In this document: piece by piece, positions 8,078 through 16,202 of the stretch | How positions within the stretch are numbered: position 1 is the first letter of the stretch | Layout of the letters: the number at the start of each line of letters is the position of its first letter | NCBI GenBank assembly: GCA_017936005.1 | Contig: JAGBGK010000001.1 | Coordinates: 1-49,355, forward strand | DNA from: Tidjanibacter sp. | GTDB taxonomy: Bacteria; Bacteroidota; Bacteroidia; Bacteroidales; Rikenellaceae | Length of the DNA stretch: 49,355 nucleotides | Direction: 5' to 3' | The notes under the pieces: generated by a model | What the model was told of the DNA's origin: nothing | Seen by the model: the letters and a program-made list of their open reading frames with translations, nothing else | Database searches by the model: none | Made by a program: the position numbers and the translations under genes

Positions 8078-8551
8078 CTATTTGTGGTGATAGGGCTCAT
8101 TGTTGATGATTGTGAATGCTCGGTAGAGCTGCTCGGCAAAGATGGCCCTCACAATTTGGTGCGAGAAGGTCATCTTGGAGAGAGCAATGAGGCTGTCGGC
8201 CCTATCGTAGACCTCCTGCGAGAAACCATAGGGGCCGCCTATCACAAACACCAATCTCTTGCAGCCACTTGCCATCCTCTTCTGCAACCACGCAGCCCAC
8301 TCCTCGGAGGTGTACTCACGCCCACGCTCGTCCATCAGCACCACATAGTCGGAGGTCTGCAACATACGCAGAATGGCCTCGCCCTCCGCCTTCTTCTGCT
8401 GCGCCTCGCTCAGCGAACGGGTGTTACGCACGTCGGGGATGGTGGTGATACCAAAGCGGGTGTAGTGGCCCACACGCCCCTTGTAGTCCTCCACAAGGCG
8501 CGCCACCTCAACCGAATCGGTCTTACCTATGACAATCAACTCAACGTTCAC
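8078..8551 (-). CDS. rlmH: 23S rRNA (pseudouridine-1915-N3)-methyltransferase
   Basis: 157 residues, the usual size of this SPOUT methyltransferase. It methylates pseudouridine 1915 in helix 69 of 23S rRNA on assembled ribosomes using S-adenosylmethionine. Family hallmarks are LDERG-like VLMDERGREYTSEEWA, the SAM-knot segment VFVIGGPYGFSQEV and the C-terminal LSKMTFSHQIVRAIFAEQLYRAF with HY-like ending EPYHHK. It lies 22 bp upstream of the M64 gene and 25 bp downstream of the GH2-like gene; the latter spacer itself contains A/T 9-mer repeats (AATTTTGAATTTTGAATTC). Confidence 0.96.
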   Translation of the reverse strand: MNVELIVIGKTDSVEVARLVEDYKGRVGHYTRFGITTIPDVRNTRSLSEAQQKKAEGEAILRMLQTSDYVVLMDERGREYTSEEWAAWLQKRMASGCKRLVFVIGGPYGFSQEVYDRADSLIALSKMTFSHQIVRAIFAEQLYRAFTIINNEPYHHK

Positions 8552-8576
8552 AGAGGCAATTTTGAATTTTGAATTC

Positions 8577-9932
8577 TTAATTTTGAATTTTTATATCCGT
8601 GTTCCAATCGCCGTCGCGATAGATTACGGGCCTCTCCTTCTCCACGCTCTTGAACCACTCGTAGCACTTGTACATATTGTAGCCGCCACCCGAAGGTGCA
8701 CCCAGACTCCATGCAATGATGCAGGGGTGGATGCGTGTGCGGTAGAAGGAGGCCTTCTGTCGCTCCAAAAACTCCGGCAACCAGCGAGGATTGTTGGTAA
8801 GGGACCCCTTACGGCTCACATCGCCACCCATAGGGTTAGTGTTGATGTTGGCCTGCTCTATCACATACATACCTATCTGGTTGCACAGGTCGTAGAACCA
8901 CACCGGCTGGGGATAGCCCACACAGATGGTGTTGTAGCCCTCCTTTTTGAGGTGTTTGATGTCGGCCTCTGTCTGCTTACGCACGGGGGTAGCATTATAG
9001 GCCACGGTGCGCAGGTCGATGGGTTTACCATTGCGGTAGATGTGCTCGCCATCGAAGGTGGTGCGCCCAAAGCCCACCTTCAAATTGAGGTACTCGGTCA
9101 TAATACGCCCCCTCTTGGTGTAGATTGTAACATCATACAACTTGGGACTCTCGGCACTCCACAAGCGTTCCGTAGCACCATAGATGTTGGTTTGGAAGTG
9201 GACGGTGTCGGTCTTACCATAGGGCACCTCTATCTCCCTCAGGTCGTAGTATTTGAGCTCCTTTTCGGGCGAGTAGATGTCGTAGCCCACCGAGAGTGTT
9301 TCGGTACGGCGGGATGAACTCACCACTACGTCCAAGTTGAGCACTCCGTGTTTGCCACCCTCATCGGGCACAGCACGCACCAACACATCGTGAATCCTCA
9401 CGGGAGGTTGCGAGTAGACGAATAGGTTCTCTGTCGCATTAGGCTCCACCATCTCCGCAGGCCTACGGTCGGGCTCCACAGGGCTGACAATGGAGATGCG
9501 TGTTACTCCGTCGGCAAGGTAGGAGGAGATGAGAAATTCGGCAGGCGCACGGTCGTCCCTTGCTGCGCCCACCCTCTTGTCGTTCACATAGACCACTCGC
9601 TCGGCAGAGCCACCCTCGGTGTGAAGGAACACATCCCTATCACGCCAAGCAATGGGCAGGTCGACCTCGTAGTTGCGGCGCACACAAGGTGTACCCTTGT
9701 CGCTCTCCACAGCCACAGCATCCACCATACGATACTCCAACGGAATGTAGTATCGCTCGGCAGTGCGGTCGCCCTTCTCGGCAAGGTTGCGTGTGGAGTA
9801 GGTGATGAACTCGGTGCGGCGAGGAGCCACATTTTGGTAGTCAAACTCGGAGGCCTTTCGCTTGGGCATTTGCGCCCACGCACCAATGGTCATCAACAAC
9901 ACCACACTTGCGGTAAACAATTTTCTCATCAT
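8577..9932 (-). CDS. Secreted GH2-like protein lacking the catalytic Asn-Glu (probable pseudoenzyme)
   Basis: 451 residues with a signal peptide (LFTASVVLLMTIGAWAQ). Residues about 40-290 resemble the sugar-binding and immunoglobulin-like domains of glycoside hydrolase family 2; about 295-451 resemble the start of its TIM barrel (FDGEHIYRNGKPIDLRTVAYN, DIKHLKKEGYNTICVGYPQP, FYDLCNQIGMYVIEQANINT). In active GH2 enzymes the acid/base Glu sits in a W-S-L-G-N-E context. Here, at about residue 410, the motif reads WSLGAPSGGG, so Asn and Glu are both replaced, and the protein stops before the region that would carry the nucleophile Glu. Binding or structural roles are more likely than hydrolysis. 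It is in the tnaA operon, 22 bp downstream of tnaA. Confidence 0.85.
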   Translation of the reverse strand: MMRKLFTASVVLLMTIGAWAQMPKRKASEFDYQNVAPRRTEFITYSTRNLAEKGDRTAERYYIPLEYRMVDAVAVESDKGTPCVRRNYEVDLPIAWRDRDVFLHTEGGSAERVVYVNDKRVGAARDDRAPAEFLISSYLADGVTRISIVSPVEPDRRPAEMVEPNATENLFVYSQPPVRIHDVLVRAVPDEGGKHGVLNLDVVVSSSRRTETLSVGYDIYSPEKELKYYDLREIEVPYGKTDTVHFQTNIYGATERLWSAESPKLYDVTIYTKRGRIMTEYLNLKVGFGRTTFDGEHIYRNGKPIDLRTVAYNATPVRKQTEADIKHLKKEGYNTICVGYPQPVWFYDLCNQIGMYVIEQANINTNPMGGDVSRKGSLTNNPRWLPEFLERQKASFYRTRIHPCIIAWSLGAPSGGGYNMYKCYEWFKSVEKERPVIYRDGDWNTDIKIQN

Positions 9933-9954
9933 ATCCTCTCTCTTGTAGGTAGTT

Positions 9955-11337
9955 TTATTCTTCGATTTTTTCGAGTTTCACGGTGAAGTGGCGCAGGATG
10001 GGAGCCTCCTCCACAATCTTGTAGCCGTGAGTAATCTTGTCGGCCCTCGACTTGATATTCTTCAAGGCGGCTGCAATCACTGCCATATGGTTGTCGGTAT
10101 AGACACGGCGAGCGATAGCCAAGCGGGTGAGTTCGAGGTCGCTGTAACGGTTCTCACGAGTCACGGGGTCACGGTCGGCCAAGATGGAGCCAATCTCGCA
10201 GCCACGCACACCTGCCTCCAAGTAGAGCTCTACGGCCAGAGTCTGAGCCACAAACTCCTCTTTGGGCACATTGGGAAGGAGTTTCTTGGCGTCCACAAAG
10301 ATTGCGTGACCACCGGCGGGACGCTGGTAGGGAATACCATAGCGGTCGAGGAGCTTACCCAGATAGGCCACCTGACGCATACGAGCGTCGAGCTGCTCAA
10401 ACTCGGTGTTCTCGTCGAGGCCCACAGCCAGAGCGTTCATATCACGACCTGCCAAACCGCCATAGGTTACAAAACCCTCATACATAATGCAATAGCGTTT
10501 GGCAAGGTCAAACTCCTCCTGTGTACGCATAGCGCAGAAGCCACCCATATTCACCATACCGTCTTTCTTTGCCGAGATGGTCATCAGGTCGGCATAGGAG
10601 TACATCTCCTTAACGATCTGCTTGATGGTCTTATTACCATAGCCCGCCTCGCGTTTCTTGATGAAATATGCGTTCTCGGCAAAGCGTGCCGAGTCAATCA
10701 GCAACTTCACACCATAGCTGTGGCAGAGTTCCGAAGTCTCACGGATGTTTTTCATCGACACGGGCTGACCACCTGCGGTGTTGTTGGTGATGGTCAAAAC
10801 GCAGAAAGGAATCCTCTCTTTGGGATATTTATCCAACACTGCACGCAGTTTGTCGAGGTCAATCTCGCCCTTGAAGGGAATCTCCAATTGGGTATCTTTG
10901 GCAGCGTCGATGGTGCAATCGATAGCGGTTGCTTTGCGCGACTCGATGTGTCCTTTGGTGGTGTCGAAGTGTGAGTTGCCGGGGACAATATCTCCATCCT
11001 TCACCAAGCCGGAGAAGAGCACGTTTTCGGCAGCACGGCCCTGGTGTGTGGGCAGGAAGTAGTCGAAACCGAAAATGTTCTTAACGGCTTTTTTGAGGTT
11101 GAAATAGGAGCTTGCACCTGCGTAACTCTCATCGCCGGTCATAATGGCAGCCCACTGCTGGTCGCTCATTGAGCCTGTGCCCGAGTCGGTCAGAAGGTCG
11201 ATAAACACCTGGTCGGAGGTGAGGTTGAAGAGGTTGTAGTGTGCCTCCTTAATCCACTTCTCCCTTTGGCGACGAGTGGAGGGTTTGATTGCTTCAACCG
11301 CTTTGATGCGATAGGGTTCAGAGTAAGGTAGTTTCAT
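9955..11337 (-). CDS. tnaA: Tryptophanase (tryptophan indole-lyase)
   Basis: 460 residues, normal length. This PLP enzyme cleaves tryptophan to indole, pyruvate and ammonia. Recognised from KLPYSEPYRIKAVEAIKPS at the N-terminus, NLTSDQVFIDLLTDSGTGSMS, FLPTHQGRAAENVLF, VLTITNNTAGGQPVSM and the PLP-lysine segment MTISAKKDGMVNMGG (about residue 257). It heads a six-gene operon with GH2-like, rlmH, M64, nfeD and qmcA, all separated by 19-27 bp. Upstream lie a good promoter (11460-11492), a possible short leader peptide ending in Trp (11412-11438) and a hairpin (11397-11417), which suggests tryptophan-responsive control (inference). The start ATG has no Shine-Dalgarno, as usual in this phylum. Confidence 0.97.
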   Translation of the reverse strand: MKLPYSEPYRIKAVEAIKPSTRRQREKWIKEAHYNLFNLTSDQVFIDLLTDSGTGSMSDQQWAAIMTGDESYAGASSYFNLKKAVKNIFGFDYFLPTHQGRAAENVLFSGLVKDGDIVPGNSHFDTTKGHIESRKATAIDCTIDAAKDTQLEIPFKGEIDLDKLRAVLDKYPKERIPFCVLTITNNTAGGQPVSMKNIRETSELCHSYGVKLLIDSARFAENAYFIKKREAGYGNKTIKQIVKEMYSYADLMTISAKKDGMVNMGGFCAMRTQEEFDLAKRYCIMYEGFVTYGGLAGRDMNALAVGLDENTEFEQLDARMRQVAYLGKLLDRYGIPYQRPAGGHAIFVDAKKLLPNVPKEEFVAQTLAVELYLEAGVRGCEIGSILADRDPVTRENRYSDLELTRLAIARRVYTDNHMAVIAAALKNIKSRADKITHGYKIVEEAPILRHFTVKLEKIEE

Positions 11338-11396
11338 AGTTTTTAGGTTTTTAGTTATTGGTCATTAGCTGTATAACATTTCATTCCACTTGATTG

Positions 11397-11417
11397 TGGT
11401 AACCTTTGGGGTTACCA
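11397..11417 (-). promoter_or_regulatory. Hairpin in the tnaA leader overlapping the leader-peptide Trp-stop codons
   Basis: TGGTAACC and GGTTACCA form a perfect 8-bp stem with a 5-nt loop. On the transcript the 5' arm consists of the TGG and TAA codons of the small leader reading frame plus two bases. A ribosome held on those codons would prevent the stem from forming. There is no T-tract after it, so it is not a simple intrinsic terminator. Confidence 0.6.
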
Positions 11418-11438
11418 TTCGTTGCCATTCATCGTCAC
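11412..11438 (-). CDS. Candidate tnaA leader peptide ending in Trp (MTMNGNEW)
   Basis: A reading frame of eight codons in the tnaA 5' leader: GTG start, or ATG two codons later, with TGG as the last codon before TAA. AAGGAG (11446-11451) lies 7 nt before the GTG, an ideal Shine-Dalgarno in a phylum that rarely uses one. The predicted transcription start (about 11454-11457) is just upstream of it. The E. coli tna operon also uses a Trp-containing leader peptide (TnaC), but this one is far shorter and lacks TnaC's Trp-x11-Pro layout. It may be chance; expression is untested. Confidence 0.4.
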   Translation of the reverse strand: MTMNGNEW

Positions 11439-11459
11439 TGCGACACTCCTTGCAACCTA

Positions 11460-11492
11460 CAAAAATAACAAATTTTAGTTGAAATAAGCAAA
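11460..11492 (-). promoter_or_regulatory. Promoter of the tnaA operon
   Basis: On the minus strand TTTG (11489-11492), 21 bp, then TATTTTTG (11460-11467) fit the Bacteroidota TTTG/TAnnTTTG consensus well. The leader to the tnaA ATG would be about 115-120 nt. Confidence 0.65.
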
Positions 11493-11512
11493 AATAAGTG
11501 CCTTTTTCTTGC

Positions 11513-11548
11513 TTTGCAGAAAAATTTCGAAAAGAATGTGTACATTTG
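11513..11548 (+). promoter_or_regulatory. Promoter of asnS
   Basis: TTTG (11513-11516) and TACATTTG (11541-11548), an exact -7 match, with a slightly long 24-bp spacer. Transcription would start near 11553, giving a leader of about 110 nt. This promoter and the tnaA promoter are divergent within about 100 bp. Confidence 0.55.
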
Positions 11549-11560
11549 CGATTGCATTGT

Positions 11561-11626
11561 ATGCAACCGCTCGGCAAGGGAGCGGAAGAATTGTACGGAA
11601 ACCGGCAGAAATTGTCCGAGAACTGA
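11561..11626 (+). CDS. Candidate asnS leader peptide ending in Asn
   Basis: An ATG-started frame of 21 codons (begins [11 protein letters not shown], ends RQKLSEN) sits in the asnS 5' leader just after the predicted transcription start. It has two AAC Asn codons, one of them the last before TGA. Inside it CCGCTC (11567-11572) and GAGCGG (11580-11585) form a hairpin. Asn codons before a gene for Asn-tRNA charging suggest attenuation, but two Asn in 21 codons is weak evidence. Confidence 0.25.
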   Translation: MQPLGKGAEELYGNRQKLSEN

Positions 11627-11661
11627 TAGGAACAGTCCGAAAAACCGATAAAAACAGAGAT

Positions 11662-13047
11662 ATGAAAAAAGTGAGAATTTCCGATTTGCTCGCCCTCACC
11701 CCCGAGGGACAGAGCGTGAGTGTCAAAGGTTGGGTACGCACCAAGCGTGGCAACAAAAACGTGGCTTTCATCGCCCTCAACGACGGCTCCACCATCAACA
11801 ACATCCAGATTGTTGTGGATATGGCCTCGGCCGATGAGGAGCTCTTGAAGGATGTTACCACCGGTGCTTGTGTGTGCGTCGAGGGTAGGCTTGTGGAGTC
11901 GGTAGGCTCGGGCCAGCCCGTGGAGGTACAGGCCGACAAGATTGAGATTTACGGCAAGGCCGACAGCACCTATCCCCTCCAAAAGAAGGGACACTCGATG
12001 GAGTTCCTCCGTGAGATTGCCTACCTGCGTCCCCGCACCAACACCTTTGGTGCCGTGTTCCGCATCCGCCACGCTATGGCCTACGCAATCCACAAATTCT
12101 TCAACGACAAGGGTTTTTATTATTGGCACACACCGCTGATTACCGCTTCGGATTGTGAGGGTGCAGGTGCTATGTTCAACGTAACCACTATGGACCTCAA
12201 CAACGTTCCCAAAACCGAGGATGGCGCAGTGGACTACTCACAGGACTTCTTCGCACGCCAGACCGCACTCACCGTGAGTGGACAGTTGGAGGGCGAGCTC
12301 GGAGCACTTGCGTTGGGCCAAATCTACACCTTCGGCCCCACCTTCCGTGCCGAGAACTCCAACACTCCACGCCACTTGGCCGAGTTCTGGATGATTGAGC
12401 CCGAGATGGCCTTCTACGACTTGGAGGACAATATGGCTCTGGCCGAGGAGTTCATCAAATACTGCGTTCAGTATGCGCTGGACAACTGTATGGACGACCT
12501 CACCTTCCTGAACAATATGTTCGACAAGGAACTAATTGAGCGTCTGAGGGGTGTTGTTGCCTGCGACTTCGTAAGGCTCGACTACACCGAGGGTATCCGC
12601 ATCCTCGGCGAGAGTGGCAAGAAGTTCGAGTTCCCCTGCACTTGGGGTTGCGACCTCCAAAGCGAGCACGAGAGGTACCTCGTGGAGGAGTACTTCAAGA
12701 AGCCCGTCATCCTCATCAACTATCCGAAGGAGATTAAGTCGTTCTATATGAAGCAGAACGAGGACGGCAAGACCGTGCGTGCGATGGACGTTCTGTTCCC
12801 CAAGATTGGCGAGATTATCGGTGGTAGCGAGCGTGAGGCCGACTATGAGAAACTCAACGCCATCATTGAGGAGAGGGGTATGAGCAAGGAGACCTTGTGG
12901 TGGTACCTCGACACTCGTCGTTGGGGCTCGGCTCCCCATAGTGGCTTCGGCCTCGGCTTCGAGCGTCTGCTGCTCTTCGTTACGGGTATGGCCAACATCC
13001 GTGATGTTATCCCCTTCCCCCGCACTCCCAAGAACGCAGAGTACTAA
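11662..13047 (+). CDS. asnS: Asparaginyl-tRNA synthetase
   Basis: 461 residues from ATG at [16 protein letters not shown]; the frame is open upstream, but that part is leader. Class II synthetase that charges tRNA-Asn. An N-terminal OB-fold anticodon-binding domain (about 10-110: [22 protein letters not shown]) is followed by the catalytic core with motif 2 ([20 protein letters not shown]) and motif 3 ([21 protein letters not shown], then PFPRTP). Its presence implies direct Asn charging rather than sole reliance on the GatCAB amidotransferase route. Heptamer repeats begin directly at the stop codon. Confidence 0.97.
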   Translation: MKKVRISDLLALTPEGQSVSVKGWVRTKRGNKNVAFIALNDGSTINNIQIVVDMASADEELLKDVTTGACVCVEGRLVESVGSGQPVEVQADKIEIYGKADSTYPLQKKGHSMEFLREIAYLRPRTNTFGAVFRIRHAMAYAIHKFFNDKGFYYWHTPLITASDCEGAGAMFNVTTMDLNNVPKTEDGAVDYSQDFFARQTALTVSGQLEGELGALALGQIYTFGPTFRAENSNTPRHLAEFWMIEPEMAFYDLEDNMALAEEFIKYCVQYALDNCMDDLTFLNNMFDKELIERLRGVVACDFVRLDYTEGIRILGESGKKFEFPCTWGCDLQSEHERYLVEEYFKKPVILINYPKEIKSFYMKQNEDGKTVRAMDVLFPKIGEIIGGSEREADYEKLNAIIEERGMSKETLWWYLDTRRWGSAPHSGFGLGFERLLLFVTGMANIRDVIPFPRTPKNAEY

Positions 13048-13048
13048 C

Positions 13049-13187
13049 GTCGACCGTCAACCGTCAACCGTCAACCGTCTTTTTTGGGCGGTTGGCGGTA
13101 GGAGGTTAAAAATATCAACGGCTAACAGCTAACAGCTAACAGCTAACAACCAACAGCTAATGGCTAATGGCTAACAGCTAACAGCTT
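13049..13187. repeat. Heptamer run and CAGCTAA octamer run between asnS and rpoN
   Basis: ACCGTCA/ACCGTCG heptamers (13049-13080) follow the asnS stop with no gap. A second family, near-tandem AACAGCTA/AATGGCTA octamers, occupies about 13118-13187. The octamer family recurs in reverse orientation after the GH97 gene at 27541-27572. The gap from the octamers to rpoN holds nothing else recognisable. Confidence 0.85.
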
Positions 13188-13253
13188 AAATAAACGAAGA
13201 ACACCGTACACTACACACAGAAATTTTACGTTAAACATTAAAATCAAGTAGTT

Positions 13254-14681
13254 ATGAGTTCATCGTTTCGTCAACAGCAACTTCTCCGACTCCAACAGAA
13301 GTTGTCGCCCCAACAAATCCAAATGATTAAACTGCTCGAATTGCCCTCCATGCAACTCGAACAGCGCATCAAGCAGGAGATCGAGGAAAACCCCGTCCTC
13401 GAAGAGGAGCGCACCTCCGAGAGTGGCGAAGAGCAAGAGCCCAAGGAGATATCCGTTGACGACTACCTCAAAGAGGACGACACCCCCGCCTATAAACTCC
13501 ACGCCAACAACTTCTCCAAAGACGACAAACAACGCACCGTTTACATCAGTGGCGGACAGTCGTTGCAGGAGTCGTTGGAGGAACAGCTCGGCTACAAGGA
13601 GCTGTCATCCCGCGATTTTGCCATAGCAAAATATCTCATCGGCAGCCTCGATGGGGATGGTTACCTGCGCAGGGACCTCGTGTCGGTGTCGGACGACATT
13701 GCCTTCACCATAGGCCTCGACATAAGCGTCGAGGAGTTGGAGCGTATCCTGCGTGTGGTGCAGGAGTTGGAGCCCTCGGGTGTGGGGGCACGCAATCTCC
13801 AAGAGTGCCTACTGTTGCAACTCGACTCCATCGCACCCCTCAACGAGGAGCAGCTGTTGGCCCGTAGGATTTTGGAGAACCACTTCGACGACTTTGCAAA
13901 GAAACACTATGATAAGTTGCTTGCTCGTTTGGGCGTGAGCAAAGATGAATTTGCGGATGCCATTGAGGAGATACGCCACCTGTCGCCCAAGCCGGGCAAT
14001 ATGTATGGCGATGCGCCCGACGACGCTGCCCCCTATGTGGTGCCCGACTTTCTGCTGGACTACCACGACGGAGAGTTTAACCTTCGCCTTAACTCCTACA
14101 ACATCCCCGAATTGAAAGTAAACCGTCGTTATATGGAGATACTGCGCTCTTCGGTGGCAGGCGGTATGACGGGCGAACAGGACGAGGAGGCGCTAAAATT
14201 TGTACGCAGTAAGATTGAGTCTGCCAAGTGGTTCATCTCGGCCATCAAACAACGCCACGACACACTCTTGGCTACAATGACCGAGATTTTCGAATTCCAA
14301 AAGGACTATTTCATCGATGGCGACCCCAAGAGGCTCAAACCTATGATTTTGAAGGACATTGCCGACCTCACAGGGTTGGATGTTTCGACCATATCGAGGG
14401 TAGTGAACAGCAAGTATGTGCAGACCCACTTTGGAGTGATTCCGCTCAAAAGCCTCTTCTCGGAGGCGATGCAGACCGATAGTGGCAAGGAGGTGTCGAG
14501 CCACGAGATCAAACAGATTATCTCGGAGTGTATCGAGGGCGAGGACAAGCACGACCCGCTCACGGACGAAACCCTTATGAATATCCTCAACGAGCGTGGC
14601 TACCACATTGCACGTCGCACGGTGGCCAAGTATCGCGAAATGCTCAAAATCCCCGTAGCCCGCCTGCGTAGGCAACTGTAA
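13254..14681 (+). CDS. rpoN: RNA polymerase sigma-54 factor
   Basis: 475 residues, normal length. Directs RNA polymerase to -24/-12 promoters that need AAA+ activators. The Gln/Leu-rich region I (RQQQLLRLQQKLSPQQIQMIKLLE) is followed by an acidic region II (about 45-75), the core-binding domain, a helix-turn-helix region (about 365-400: ADLTGLDVSTISRVVNSKYV) and the RpoN box ARRTVAKYRE near residue 460. It is single; no cognate activator gene is in the window. It converges with prmA on a shared bidirectional terminator at 14721-14765. Confidence 0.97.
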   Translation: MSSSFRQQQLLRLQQKLSPQQIQMIKLLELPSMQLEQRIKQEIEENPVLEEERTSESGEEQEPKEISVDDYLKEDDTPAYKLHANNFSKDDKQRTVYISGGQSLQESLEEQLGYKELSSRDFAIAKYLIGSLDGDGYLRRDLVSVSDDIAFTIGLDISVEELERILRVVQELEPSGVGARNLQECLLLQLDSIAPLNEEQLLARRILENHFDDFAKKHYDKLLARLGVSKDEFADAIEEIRHLSPKPGNMYGDAPDDAAPYVVPDFLLDYHDGEFNLRLNSYNIPELKVNRRYMEILRSSVAGGMTGEQDEEALKFVRSKIESAKWFISAIKQRHDTLLATMTEIFEFQKDYFIDGDPKRLKPMILKDIADLTGLDVSTISRVVNSKYVQTHFGVIPLKSLFSEAMQTDSGKEVSSHEIKQIISECIEGEDKHDPLTDETLMNILNERGYHIARRTVAKYREMLKIPVARLRRQL

Positions 14682-14720
14682 GTGTTGGGGAGGGGAGAAA
14701 ATGATGCCCCACATAAAAAC

Positions 14721-14765
14721 AACAAAGCGGTCAACCTCCAAAAAAAGGTTGACCGCCTTGTTTTA
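14721..14765. terminator. Bidirectional terminator between rpoN and prmA
   Basis: GCGGTCAACCT (14727-14737) and AGGTTGACCGC (14746-14756) form a perfect 11-bp stem with an 8-nt loop. It is flanked by AAAACAACAAA on the left and CTTGTTTTA on the right, so it can act for both convergent genes. Confidence 0.9.
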
Positions 14766-14776
14766 TCACCACGCCT

Positions 14777-15601
14777 CTACTTGCGTGTTACCACCGCTGC
14801 CCAGCCATCTTTTAGGTCACAGCCCACATAGGTTAGGCCCAACTCCTCGGCACGAGCACGAATGGTGGGGATGTCGCCCTCCAAAATGCCACTCATGATG
14901 AGCTCGCCGCCCTCATTGAGCGCCTCCACATAGTGGGGCATATCGGCCAGCAGAATGTTACGGTTGATGTTGGCCAGGATGGTGTCGTAGCTCTTTCCAC
15001 GAATTGCGCTCACATCGCCCAGGTGGACAGCAATCTTCTCGGCCACACCATTCACGCCACAATTCTCGGTGCAGTTTTCGTAGGCCCACTCGTCAATATC
15101 CACAGCATCCACTCTCTCGGCGTTGCACTTGGCGGCAATGATGGCCAACACGCCCGTACCGCAACCCATATCCAAGACACTCTTGCCCGTAAAATCACGC
15201 CCTGCAACCGCACGACTCATCAGGTAGGTGGTGGCGTGGTGTCCCGTACCGAACGACATCTTGGGGGTGATGACAATGTCGAAACGGAAGTTGGGATAGG
15301 GGTCGTGAAATGGTGCACGAATAGCCACTACATCATCCACCTCAACGGGCGGGAAGTTACTCTCCCACAAGGCGTTCCAATTTTGCGACTCGATGACGAT
15401 ATAGCGGTGCTCGCCCACCCCATAGTGTGCCAACAGAGCCTCCACTCGGTCGTAGCAATCGGCCATTCGCTCTTGTGGGATGTAGGCTTTCAGCAGGTCG
15501 GGCTCGGTTGCGAAACTCTCAAAGGGATAGTCTGCCAACTCGGCAACCAGAATCTCCGCCAACTCGTCGTTGCAGAATATGTTCAACTCAACGTAATTCA
15601 T
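14777..15601 (-). CDS. prmA: Ribosomal protein L11 methyltransferase
   Basis: 274 residues. Methylates lysines and the N-terminus of ribosomal protein L11 with S-adenosylmethionine. The SAM-binding motif VLDMGCGTGVLAIIAAK (about 140-155) with the acidic end of strand 2 (VDAVDIDEWAYENC), the PrmA-typical TPKMSFGTGHHATT (about 110-125) and ILANINRNILL (NPPY-equivalent NINR) are all present. The N-terminal domain is shorter and more diverged, as in other Bacteroidota. A weak -7 match (TATCTTCG) lies about 55 bp upstream. Single gene, convergent with rpoN. Confidence 0.95.
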   Translation of the reverse strand: MNYVELNIFCNDELAEILVAELADYPFESFATEPDLLKAYIPQERMADCYDRVEALLAHYGVGEHRYIVIESQNWNALWESNFPPVEVDDVVAIRAPFHDPYPNFRFDIVITPKMSFGTGHHATTYLMSRAVAGRDFTGKSVLDMGCGTGVLAIIAAKCNAERVDAVDIDEWAYENCTENCGVNGVAEKIAVHLGDVSAIRGKSYDTILANINRNILLADMPHYVEALNEGGELIMSGILEGDIPTIRARAEELGLTYVGCDLKDGWAAVVTRK

Positions 15602-15685
15602 AACTTGTGTCTGTTTGTTTTGCGTGGCAAAGGGCCACTATTGGTTTGCTCCCTGCGAAGATACGAAGAAATTTTGTTAAATCAA

Positions 15686-16076
15686 AAGGCAGAAAGAGCA
15701 GAAAGAGCAGAAAGGGACTTTCACTAAACTCACTACGCTCCTTAAATTCCCTAAACTCACGGGTATTAAAAAAGATACCCGAGAAAAAGAAAGGGCTGAA
15801 TGGGCACCAAAGGGCGGAAAGGGCAGAAAGGGCAAAAAGAGCAGAAAGGGCAGAAAGGGAATGGAAAATTCAAAATTCTCCTTCTCCTTAAACTCCTTAA
15901 ATTCCCAAAACTCTCGGGTAACAAAAAAGCAACCCGTGAAAAAGGTGGGGCCCCTCCGAGGTCTTGGGTATTAAAAAAGATACCCGTGAAAAAAGCTGCT
16001 CCCCTAAGTTAGGGGAGGTGGTCGAAGACCGGAGGGGTATGCTGACGGTTGACGGTCGACGGTTGTCGGTCGACGT
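15686..16076. repeat. Long intergenic repeat mosaic between rluD and prmA
   Basis: No gene is seen. It contains GCAGAAAGA units (15689-15718 and 15808-15860), CTAAACTCACTACGCTCC-like units (15724-15752), GGGTAT-type hairpins (15759-15783, 15916-15940, 15966-15990), an A/T 9-mer block (15861-15879), an R7 double hairpin (15998-16042: CTCCCCTAAGTTAGGGGAG, then GGTC-GAA-GACC) and heptamers (16043-16076). R3 copy c follows directly. Confidence 0.85.
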
Positions 16077-16202
16077 AAAAAAAACGCAAAGAATTAGGCG
16101 AGTTCAAGGCGCACAAGAAAACGCCCCCGTAGTTTGCTGACGCAAATGAGGAGGGCGTTTATCGCAGTGCAACGCAGAAATCGTCAATTATCTGCGTTTT
16201 TT
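16077..16202. repeat. R3 hairpin element, copy c, overlapping the rluD 3' end
   Basis: The left arm starts AAAAAAAACGCAAAG; the right arm ends ATCTGCGTTTTTT. The inner stem AAACGCCC (16119-16126) pairs with GGGCGTTT (16153-16160), a different stem sequence from copies a, b and e. The apical loop GTAGTTTGCTGACGCAAATG is the conserved core. The right arm supplies the last five codons (KNADN) and stop of rluD. Confidence 0.85.

Noticed and set aside
8577-9932. Active beta-galactosidase/glucuronidase annotation
   Set aside because: The acid/base Asn-Glu is replaced by Ala-Pro and the nucleophile region is missing.
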